DNA of 64,000 nucleotides, from NCBI GenBank assembly GCA_051530055.1, contig CM121342.1:3410001-3474000 (forward strand), given 5' to 3'. Below, piece after piece: positions 56,178 through 64,000 of the stretch. Each line of letters opens with the position of its first letter. The first letter of the stretch is position 1. Below the pieces are notes generated by a model. The model was not told where the DNA came from and did not search any database. It saw only the letters and a program-made list of their open reading frames with translations. This stretch comes from Neoechinorhynchus agilis. Its lineage: Eukaryota; Acanthocephala. The translations under genes and the position numbers were made by a program.

Positions 56178-57487
56178 GGGTCGCCATTCAAAAACCTTAA
56201 CGCATTTAGATCAGAAAGTCGATATTCATCAGAAAATTATGGAAGTTGCCCTCCTCTGATTCCTTTTCAGATAACCGAAGAAAAACTTCCTGACGAAGAC
56301 GCAAGGCGTCGAAAATTTTAAGCAAGAAATAAAACACCCATTTTCCGTTCGATAATAGATTATTCATCCGAAATAAAAGAAGATACGTCCATAATGGAAA
56401 AACCGACCATTTTGTGTTTACAAAGTGCGTTGCTGTTGTTGAAAGTTGGATCGGAAAAGTGAGATTTTTGAACACAACTCACAAAATGATTACCGCCGAT
56501 ATTCGCTTGTGTTTAGACGTCGATTTGCTCGTGTCTATTGGCGTAAACATTGGCGTGATGGCAATAGTTTTCGACACCTTCAAACTGGATGAGCCTTTTT
56601 TTGTCTCTTCGTTCTTTTTAGTTTATTGATTCAATGACTGCAGTCACCGATGAACTACTTCCAACTTTCGTTGAAAGTCTATCACAGAAATTCAAGCCTC
56701 AGATTCTTAGTGCGATAAACTGTTCAACGGCTGAACGAATTTACGTCGTTCGACATAATATCCACAACCAAAATGAAGACGGATACCAAATCGCTGCCAG
56801 AGTAAGTTTTTTCGCCCTCTAAAAGGTTTTTAACGTTTTTTTAGCTCACTATTGGAAATGATCACTATTTGGATGTACTCTTCCAAGTCATCTACGGAAA
56901 CGAAGCTCTCTATCGCACTGAATTTGTACGAATCCTTAATCCAAACATCAGTCCTCTTGAACCGATCTGTAAGCCATGAACAATAGACCAAAAACGTAGT
57001 TTATAGTTCTTTTGAAATAAAAAATACTTTTAGTTTTTTTTCTGTACTAAGACATTCACAAGAATATATTCAATTTTACACTTAGCGCCTGAAAAATCCT
57101 AAATTTATCCACATTAAACTTTAATGAATGAATTAATGTTTGCAAATACGGAAAAAATCCTTTACCGATCCCATTTGCCGTCTAAATTTTTTTATTATGA
57201 AATCAAAATTGTTTCATTGAAAACAATCGATTCCTATCTCGATTAGCATCTCCGACAGTCCACATTGTTTGCGTGATCGCAGACTTGCTGCTCGAGGCTG
57301 AATAATGTACCTGGAGGACAGTCGACTTCAGCTTGTCCAGCCTCACAGTAAAAGAAACTTTGACATCCATTGTCGAAATTCGGTTCAAGAGGCTTTCCAC
57401 ATGAGCAACGGCCGTGATCTCCGGTTATAGCAGCGCTCGTTGTGATCGTTGGAAGAGTCGCCGTAGTTCCAGTTGGTTGTTGAGTTG
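56178..57487. repeat. Left arm of a 1310-bp inverted repeat
   Basis: Pairs with 59419-60728. Position sums are constant (116906) at both ends, so there is no net length difference across the arm, and every frame in it is repeated unchanged in the other arm. It contains the 3' end of the chitinase gene and a divergently placed small gene. Confidence 0.95.
56622..56979 (+). CDS. Small protein of unknown family, last two exons (left copy)
   Basis: Exons 56622-56801 (..TAVTDELLPTFVESLSQ.., ending YQIAAR) and 56845-56979 (LTIGNDHYLDVLFQV.. to ICKP, TGA) join in phase 0 across a 43-bp intron. A helix followed by antiparallel strands (ERIYVVRHNIHN, GYQIAARLTIG, HYLDVLFQVIYG, EFVRILNP) recalls a cystatin-like fold, but the QxVxG loop of cystatins is absent, so this is only a shape comparison. 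Upstream, MEKPTILCLQSALLLLK (56395) could be a leader, but I could not find a phase-compatible strong donor. An exact copy lies at 59927-60284. Confidence 0.5.
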
Positions 57488-59039
57488 AAGAAGACTGAGT
57501 GGTTGTATTTGGCGGTCTTTGGGTGGTTGTATTTGGCGGTCTTTGGGTGGTCGTGGGTGGACTTCCTCCAGATTTCGCGGTCTCGTGTACTTTAGTGAGA
57601 AGTGGAAAACTGCCTTGTCCACAAATGGCTCCTTTAAAATCGTCAAAGTCAATCGCCCAGATCATAACACCTCCATAATTCTTTTCCTTAGCAAAGTTCA
57701 CCTTTCACGGATGGATATTCCATATAAATGAATCCAATTTAACATAAATACCTTCTCAATAAGACTTTGTTGATCGTCGTAACCGATCCACATATTGTTA
57801 CCGGTTGCAATGGGGACTCTAGCACTTTCATCAAATACTCGGTGCATTCCTTCGTCGGCGTATTTGCAGATCTAAAACAATGTTTAACGTCTCAAAAAAC
57901 TCCAAACAAACCTCATAGTAGGCCCTGAAGCCGCTTTCTTGGGTGTATGGTCCAATGATGCATCCGTTGGCTACATTATCACCGATAGAAGCTGAGTCTG
58001 TCGAGATTGTGCTTCCACGTCCGTAAAACCCTAGACCAAGTACCATTTTGTTGCGTGTTGCTCCTTGTTCTACGAAGTATTCCATTCGATCGGACTAGAC
58101 GGAACATTTGACTTTTTAGTTAAAACTCTCCAAAAAAATCGAATGATATTGCATCAATAGAACGAAAAGAAAAACAATGATATCTATAGATGATTCAATA
58201 CTTACACAAACCAAAGATGGCTGAGTCGATGTTTGTGAGGCATGAAGTGGAGATTGATGCTCAACAGGTCCCCATCCACAGGAGGCCATATCGTAGCTCA
58301 TGACTCCGATGTGGTCCAAATGCCTATATTAACATTTCTAGTAAACAAAATTAATCAAATTTAAATACAAACTGGCTTAAAGCTGCAACGTCGTATATTT
58401 GATCTACAGCCCACGAACCAACGGACACTGCTGCTGATAGAATATATCTGTCGCCAAACGCTGCCTTCATTTCTTGGCACAGATCGACAAATGTCTGTCT
58501 TTCATTTGCAGTTGGATACTCCCAATCGAGATCGATTCCATCAACTCCGTATTCTTCCAAAAATGCCATCACACTATCGATGAATATAGCCCGATTTTGT
58601 CTTGTGGCAGCCATCGGGACGAATCCAGCGGAATGCGACCATCCTCCAACAGCGACCAACACTTTCATATTCGGTGATTCGCTCTTTTTTGCGACCAAAG
58701 TTCGAATATTTTCTATTTTCATAAATGGAGCACAAGTTTAAAATCAAAAACTCACCGTAGTCCGTAGGATCCAGTGTCTTTAACTTGAAATCATCACCGA
58801 CAGCGAAGAACGAATAAAGCACTTGATCACACAAATCACCGGGAACATCACTCATCAAGAAGTTCACTGGTGAACTCTTATACTGAGACCAACTCAAAGT
58901 ATAACATATCACGTCAATCGAAACTAAGGCAAATTTATCAAGAAAAAGTTGTGATTGGCAATCCGAATTTCAACTTACCAGTTGACACTATGGAGAGAGA
59001 TAAAATGAACGCGGCTAAGGCGATGCGCGAGAAGGTCAT
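57243..59039 (-). CDS. Secreted GH18 chitinase with CBM14 chitin-binding domain
   Basis: Endochitinase acting on extracellular chitin. Seven exons: 59039-58979, 58923-58756, 58712-58373, 58323-58206, 58094-57912, 57871-57752 and 57701-57243. Introns are 39-111 bases and all joins keep phase. Exon 1 is a signal peptide (MTFSRIALAAFILSLSIVS). GH18 landmarks follow: VICYTLSWSQYK, LVAVGGWSHS, the catalytic DGIDLDWEYP with its DxxDxDxE intact, MSYDMASCGWG, LGLGFYGRG and GGVMIWAIDFDDF. Next come a Thr/Pro/Gln linker with an 8-residue TTTQRPPN repeat and a CBM14 domain with six cysteines (GRCSCGKPLEP..CQSFFYCEAG..DCPPGT..VCDHANNVDC). Complete and apparently functional. Likely roles are eggshell or cuticle chitin turnover, as for nematode chitinases. 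Confidence 0.93.
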
Positions 59040-59067
59040 TGTTGAACAGAAAAGTACACTGGGCCTC

Positions 59068-59075
59068 TATTTATA
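59068..59075 (-). promoter_or_regulatory. TATA box of the chitinase gene
   Basis: Minus strand TATAAATA about 30 bases upstream of the chitinase ATG, implying a very short 5'UTR. Confidence 0.6.
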
Positions 59076-59354
59076 CTCTTGGACGCGTGAAATCGCAAAG
59101 GTTTTTAAAGTTGTTTTCGGGTCACGCTTATGAGCCGTTTAAATAGCTTATCATTCATACGAAAATACGAATAATGCTCTCATCCATTTATCATGCGGAG
59201 ATTAACAGTGATTGATTTCTTCATTAAAAACCGCTCAAAACACCAAAAAATAATAGAAACTTTTCTAATGTCCATTTCTCCATTAATTGTGCCTCTAAAT
59301 AAATCTCATTCATGAACGTTCAATGTCGATAAATTCGTCATTTTCAGGCGTTAA

Positions 59355-59663
59355 GTGTACGAGTTTAAAGGAGCCATTTGTGACCGCGAAATCTGGAAAA
59401 AGTCCATCCACGACCACCCAACTCAACAACCAACTGGAACTACGGCGACTCTTCCAACGATCACAACGAGCGCTGCTATAACCGGAGATCACGGCCGTTG
59501 CTCATGTGGAAAGCCTCTTGAACCGAATTTCGACAATGGATGTCAAAGTTTCTTTTACTGTGAGGCTGGACAAGCTGAAGTCGACTGTCCTCCAGGTACA
59601 TTATTCAGCCTCGAGCAGCAAGTCTGCGATCACGCAAACAATGTGGACTGTCGGAGATGCTAA
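59355..59663 (+). pseudogene. Duplicated chitinase 3' end (linker plus CBM14)
   Basis: The frame reads ..EFKGAICDREIWKKS.., TQQPTGTTATLPTITTS, then a CBM14 domain identical to that of the chitinase, with the same stop. Upstream of 59419 the similarity to the chitinase continues but is diverged, with two deletions (the TTTQRPPN repeats and part of the preceding exon), and the catalytic domain is absent. No signal peptide precedes it. Most likely a non-functional fragment, although a secreted CBM14-only peptide could arise if an upstream exon were spliced on. Confidence 0.75.
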
Positions 59664-60728
59664 TCGAGATAGGAATCGATTGTTTTCAATGAAACAATTT
59701 TGATTTCATAATAAAAAAATTTAGACGGCAAATGGGATCGGTAAAGGATTTTTTCCGTATTTGCAAACATTAATTCATTCATTAAAGTTTAATGTGGATA
59801 AATTTAGGATTTTTCAGGCGCTAAGTGTAAAATTGAATATATTCTTGTGAATGTCTTAGTACAGAAAAAAAACTAAAAGTATTTTTTATTTCAAAAGAAC
59901 TATAAACTACGTTTTTGGTCTATTGTTCATGGCTTACAGATCGGTTCAAGAGGACTGATGTTTGGATTAAGGATTCGTACAAATTCAGTGCGATAGAGAG
60001 CTTCGTTTCCGTAGATGACTTGGAAGAGTACATCCAAATAGTGATCATTTCCAATAGTGAGCTAAAAAAACGTTAAAAACCTTTTAGAGGGCGAAAAAAC
60101 TTACTCTGGCAGCGATTTGGTATCCGTCTTCATTTTGGTTGTGGATATTATGTCGAACGACGTAAATTCGTTCAGCCGTTGAACAGTTTATCGCACTAAG
60201 AATCTGAGGCTTGAATTTCTGTGATAGACTTTCAACGAAAGTTGGAAGTAGTTCATCGGTGACTGCAGTCATTGAATCAATAAACTAAAAAGAACGAAGA
60301 GACAAAAAAAGGCTCATCCAGTTTGAAGGTGTCGAAAACTATTGCCATCACGCCAATGTTTACGCCAATAGACACGAGCAAATCGACGTCTAAACACAAG
60401 CGAATATCGGCGGTAATCATTTTGTGAGTTGTGTTCAAAAATCTCACTTTTCCGATCCAACTTTCAACAACAGCAACGCACTTTGTAAACACAAAATGGT
60501 CGGTTTTTCCATTATGGACGTATCTTCTTTTATTTCGGATGAATAATCTATTATCGAACGGAAAATGGGTGTTTTATTTCTTGCTTAAAATTTTCGACGC
60601 CTTGCGTCTTCGTCAGGAAGTTTTTCTTCGGTTATCTGAAAAGGAATCAGAGGAGGGCAACTTCCATAATTTTCTGATGAATATCGACTTTCTGATCTAA
60701 ATGCGTTAAGGTTTTTGAATGGCGACCC
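59419..60728. repeat. Right arm of the 1310-bp inverted repeat
   Basis: Reverse complement of 56178-57487. Its outer edge lies 58 bases from the stop codon of the Ca2+ ATPase gene. The spacer between the arms is 1931 bases and holds most of the chitinase gene. Confidence 0.95.
59927..60284 (-). CDS. Small protein of unknown family, right copy
   Basis: Mirror copy of 56622-56979: exons 60284-60105 and 60061-59927, identical in sequence. The TATA-like box of the left copy is outside the duplication, so expression would depend on new upstream sequence, for example read-through from the Ca2+ ATPase gene, which ends 58 bases upstream of the arm in the same orientation. Confidence 0.45.
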
Positions 60729-60785
60729 ACGCACAAAAAAGAAGAAGCAAAATCGTGTTTACAGTCACACAGATAAAGATCATCG

Positions 60786-63700
60786 TCAATAAATCGTGGA
60801 ATCCTTGAATACATCAATCGTATCGACATAAGTTCGCAACCGCCTGATTCCGCGCATCCATTGTCCTGCGAGAGGATCTTCATAATCATCGTCTTCGTCT
60901 TCGCTTTCATCCAGATTGTCCAGAGGGAGATCGATGATTCCGGTATGAGAAGTGGTAGTAGTTCGTCGCCGCTTCCGTTTGATTATTTGAGAAAGTAGTT
61001 TCGCTGGTCCAGAGAACATTGATGGAGGCACGAGATTTAGAAGTTGGTGAAAGAGTAGAGATCCAACTCCAAACATGAGACTGTATCCCCAACCAACGGC
61101 ATCAAGTCGGACGGCTGATAGTGGAATGCCTCCGACGAATACGATTAGAACCTAAATGAGATTTGTTGTGAGGCGCGTAAACAAAATCCATCTCACCTGT
61201 AATGAAAAACATCCGAGCCAAACTCCAACAAATATAAAATTATTGAATATTCCTTTGAACACGTTATTTTCACAATGAAGTTTGCGAGCGTTGATTTCAT
61301 TGAACAGTGTCATTAATACGAACGCATTGAACACAAGAGTGAAATGAGCGGTTGGTTGTTTAAAAGAAGGATCATTAGTCAACCGATCGATGGTAGAATC
61401 AACATCGATCAACTTGTGGCCTTCGAACATCAGAATGAAGAGTACAATTAGTTGATAGAGAGCATGGCCTATAATATTGCGGAACATCGTCGTCGATATA
61501 ATGAACTTGGTGCGTCCGTATGGTTTACGATCAAGTAGTTCAATTGTTGGTCTCTCAGAAGCGAGTGCGACACTTGCAAGAGTATCCATGACTAAATTCA
61601 CCCAAAGCATTTGAACAGCCGTCAATGGAACACGACTGATCGCCGCTGCGGATATAACGGACAGAAATCCAGCCGCCACATTAGCCGTTAGTTGAAATTG
61701 AAGGAATTTGGCTACGTTATCGTAAACATTTCGACCCCACATAAGAGCCTTCACAATACTCGTGAAGTTATCATCCAGAAGGATAATATCGCATGCCTGT
61801 TTTGCTATATCTGTTCCCTGGATACCCATCGCGAATCCAACGTCGGCGCTTTTAAGTGCAGGGGCATCATTGGTACCATCGCCAGTAACTGCGACAACCT
61901 CACGATTCGCAGAAATTTTACTTGAGATTATTCCATTGACAAGAACGAATTTGTCGTTTGGAGATGAACGAGCGAGTACGCGAAGTCTTGGCCAGACGCT
62001 GTCGAACTTTGTCTGCGAAAATCCGCCGTATTCGTCGTTTATGATCTCATTAAAAGATTTGCTCTCTAGCGCTAGAAAATCCTCCTTTGGATTTAGAATG
62101 CCACACTGAGTAGCTATTGATCGAGCAGTGTTGATATTATCACCAGTTACCATTCGAACGGTCACTCCTGCTCTTTGACATTGTCTGATCGCTGGAGGGA
62201 CTTCTGGTCTTACTGGATCTTGAATCCCGGCGATACAAAGAAGAGTCAGGTCTTTTCCAACGACCAATTCATCTTCCCAATTATAAGACGGAGAATCACC
62301 TTCATCAGAAGGAACTAATTTATACGCAACGCAGATTGTTCGGAGACCAGCGCATGCCATTGATTCAATGACTGATTTAATAAGGACATTTCTTCGGTTC
62401 TCGTTTAAAACTTGAGGACCAGAAGTACCGTTCGCTGAAACATCACGGCATCGTTCCAACACGACTTCACTGGCCCCTTTGGTGTAGACACAGTATCCTT
62501 GGTTCGGTTTCCTCAGTACGGTAGTCATCGTTTTTCGCTTTGAATTAAACGTAAAGACTTTAAACGCATCTTTGTCTGGGTATTTTTCTCGATATGTCTC
62601 GTAGTTTCGTCCGAGAGTCGTAACGAGGCCAAGTAAAGCACACTCAGTCTTGTTCCCAAGCTGTTGTGGGAGATCACCAGGACGCTCGATCTGTATTTGT
62701 GGAAAAAAAGTTGAACACAGCCACTAAACCCCCCCCCTCCACTGACCTGTTGAATTGATGAATAATTCGAATTTGTCGAAATACTTTCACACAGTATGTC
62801 CACCAAATCCTCGGAAACTTCATTTGCCGCATTGTCAATTACTTTGTAGTGCTTACCTAATTACGTTTGTTGACATAAATATTTTAAAACTGCAAACTTT
62901 CGTCTTGGGCAACGGAAAAAAGTACGTTTTTTATAAAGGTGCTTAAATAAAGAACCGTTATATTAAGAAACGACAATAAAAACATAGAAGTGAGATTTGA
63001 AATTATGGAGAACATTAAATTTTAGTCTATCCCTTTCTTGTCCGGCTTATTTTTAGGCATAAAGCCAAACCAATTACATCAGAGAGTCTCTAATGCAAGG
63101 TTAAGAGTTTGAACATTCCTCCGGATCCTCAGATACCTCCCGGGGAGGCGGGGAGGTATTTCGTCTCCTTTTCGGTACGGATTCGGACCACTTGACCCCT
63201 AATCGGGATCACGGGCATTAGTCCACTTGACCACCTCGACACAACTACGAAATGTCAAACTCAGCCAGTTTATCGACTCGGGGTGAGCGCTGTGTTCTAT
63301 TTTTTTAAGTTTTACTGGCAAGCCGGTCAAATCATTAAATTACGTTCATTTTTTCAAAACAAAAAAGCGTAATTTTCGTGCAGCTCTTTTTTTTGCCCAA
63401 AATTAAGTCGAAGTGTATAAAATGTGGAAAAAAAGAATTGCTTACCTGCCAAGTAGCATTGAGTAACAGTCATTCTATTAGTAGTCAGAGTTCCGGTCTT
63501 ATCTGAACAAATCGTAGTGGCATTTCCCATTGTCTCGCATGCGTTCAAGTGCCGGACCAAATTATTATCGGACAACATCCTCTTCACAGCAAATGCCAAC
63601 GCTAAAGCTACTGCGAGAGGAAGACCTTCAGGAACAGCGACGACAATCACAGTAATTCCTTGAACGAAACTATCAATAATGTACCGAATGTGATTATTGT

Positions 63701-64000
63701 TCCACGGTTGTTTTTGAATAACGTAAGTCAGCACACAGAACCGGATTATGAGTGCGATGAACGTGAGTATAGCTGCACAGAGACCAACAATTGCGATAAC
63801 ACGAGCAAGTCTTGCGAGTTTTCCTTGAAGAACAGATTTCATTTTCTTCGTTTTCTTTTTTTCGTCTCCTTTGTTCTCATCTGACTTGGATTTTTCTTGA
63901 ACTTTTGATTCGGATAACAAAGCAAACACTTTTCCAGTTTGGGACCGAAGACCAACAGCCGTCACAATCATCGTCCCGCTTCCCTCCATCACAGTCGTCC
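60786..64000 (-). CDS. ATP2B: Plasma-membrane Ca2+-transporting ATPase (PMCA), 3' part
   Basis: P-type pump exporting Ca2+ across the plasma membrane. Exons in the window: >64000-63446, 62856-62747, 62690-61197 and 61151-60786. The 5' part lies beyond the right edge. Landmarks: [14 protein letters not shown], the TM4 motif [11 protein letters not shown], phosphorylation site [30 protein letters not shown], the DPVRPEVP block, [10 protein letters not shown], hinge [13 protein letters not shown], and TM segments around [19 protein letters not shown]. The C-terminal tail has a basic run (KRKRRR), an acidic stretch ([13 protein letters not shown]) and [20 protein letters not shown], which aligns with the calmodulin-binding start (GQILWFRGLNRIQTQI in vertebrates). 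The tail ends soon after, so the autoinhibitory region is short. The 589-bp intron 62857-63445 hosts a SINE-like copy. Confidence 0.95.
63080..63340 (-). mobile_element. SINE-like element with tRNA-Ser/Leu-like Pol III boxes
   Basis: Minus strand: gccggcttgccagtaaaac, aaaaaaatagaac, ctggctgagtttg, then a tRNA-like head cgtagttgtgtcgaggtgg. An A-box-like TGTCGAGGTGG is at 63241-63231 and a B box GGTCCGAATCC at 63189-63179, about 40 bases apart as in a tRNA gene. The body ends gggaggtatctgaggatccg. It matches the 21-kb array over head, upstream arm and body. It lies in a PMCA intron in the gene's orientation. No functional tRNA is intended: the anticodon arm does not fold. Confidence 0.65.

Noticed and set aside
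56206-56475. Antisense frame MFKNLTFPIQLS.. repeated at 60431-60700
   Set aside because: Identical in both arms only because the DNA is duplicated; it overlaps the 5' part of the small gene on the other strand and has no features of its own.
63177-63248. Functional tRNA gene
   Set aside because: Pol III boxes are present but the acceptor and anticodon arms do not pair; it is part of a repeat.

Overview
The window is AT-rich nuclear DNA from an animal. Genes are small, with GT-AG introns of mostly about 35-110 bases. The recognisable proteins are metazoan: a secreted GH18 chitinase with a CBM14 chitin-binding tail, a plasma-membrane Ca2+ ATPase, ABHD16A, neutral sphingomyelinase, an ACAT/DGAT1-type acyltransferase and a PI31-like protein. 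The chitinase, the very short introns, and splice acceptors just upstream of two start codons (8682, 52999) fit a compact-genome ecdysozoan, most likely a nematode. The species is not identifiable from sequence alone.

Layout. 1-6 kb: several lineage-specific genes, including a spliced gene at 2524-3164 and a membrane protein at 4912-5887. 8.7-10.0 kb: neutral sphingomyelinase carrying one frame break. 11.2-11.5 kb: a secreted Gly/Tyr-tailed peptide with a TATA box. 12-15 kb: palindromic repeats and a Penelope-like endonuclease remnant. 15.3-16.8 kb: a Cys-rich spliced gene and a charged, probably nuclear protein. 17-22 kb: gene-poor, with a tRNA-related SINE-like element in tandem. 22.0-25.0 kb: acyltransferase and PI31-like genes. 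26.7-30.6 kb: a duplicated four-TM gene pair separated by a decayed reverse transcriptase. 31-35.9 kb: no supportable gene. 35.9-41.6 kb: two satellite arrays (123 and 154 bp units) around a 209-residue protein. 41.8-44.0 kb: a secreted LRR protein convergent with an EF-hand protein. 44-48.1 kb: duplications, two more Penelope remnants, palindromes and a purine-rich island. 48.2-52.1 kb: a small gene and a third satellite (about 281 bp units). 52.5-56.0 kb: a small gene followed closely by ABHD16A. 56.2-60.7 kb: a 1310-bp inverted duplication flanking the chitinase. 60.8-64.0 kb: the 3' part of the Ca2+ pump, running off the right edge.

The most unusual content is in the repeats. At least eight short palindromic or dispersed elements carry a hammerhead-ribozyme core (CUGANGA, stem II, GAAA, then NN-U-H). 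One copy at 12513-12559 also has a perfect 7-bp stem I. Two of three Penelope-like endonuclease remnants have such a core, or a damaged version of it, within about 100 bases downstream. One family member sits in a 35-bp intron between 12-bp target-site duplications. Two duplications (26.7/29.5 kb and 56.2/59.4 kb) show abrupt changes in divergence that look like gene conversion. Coordinates of spliced genes come from reading splice sites by eye. Where a 5' end could not be found, the entry says so.
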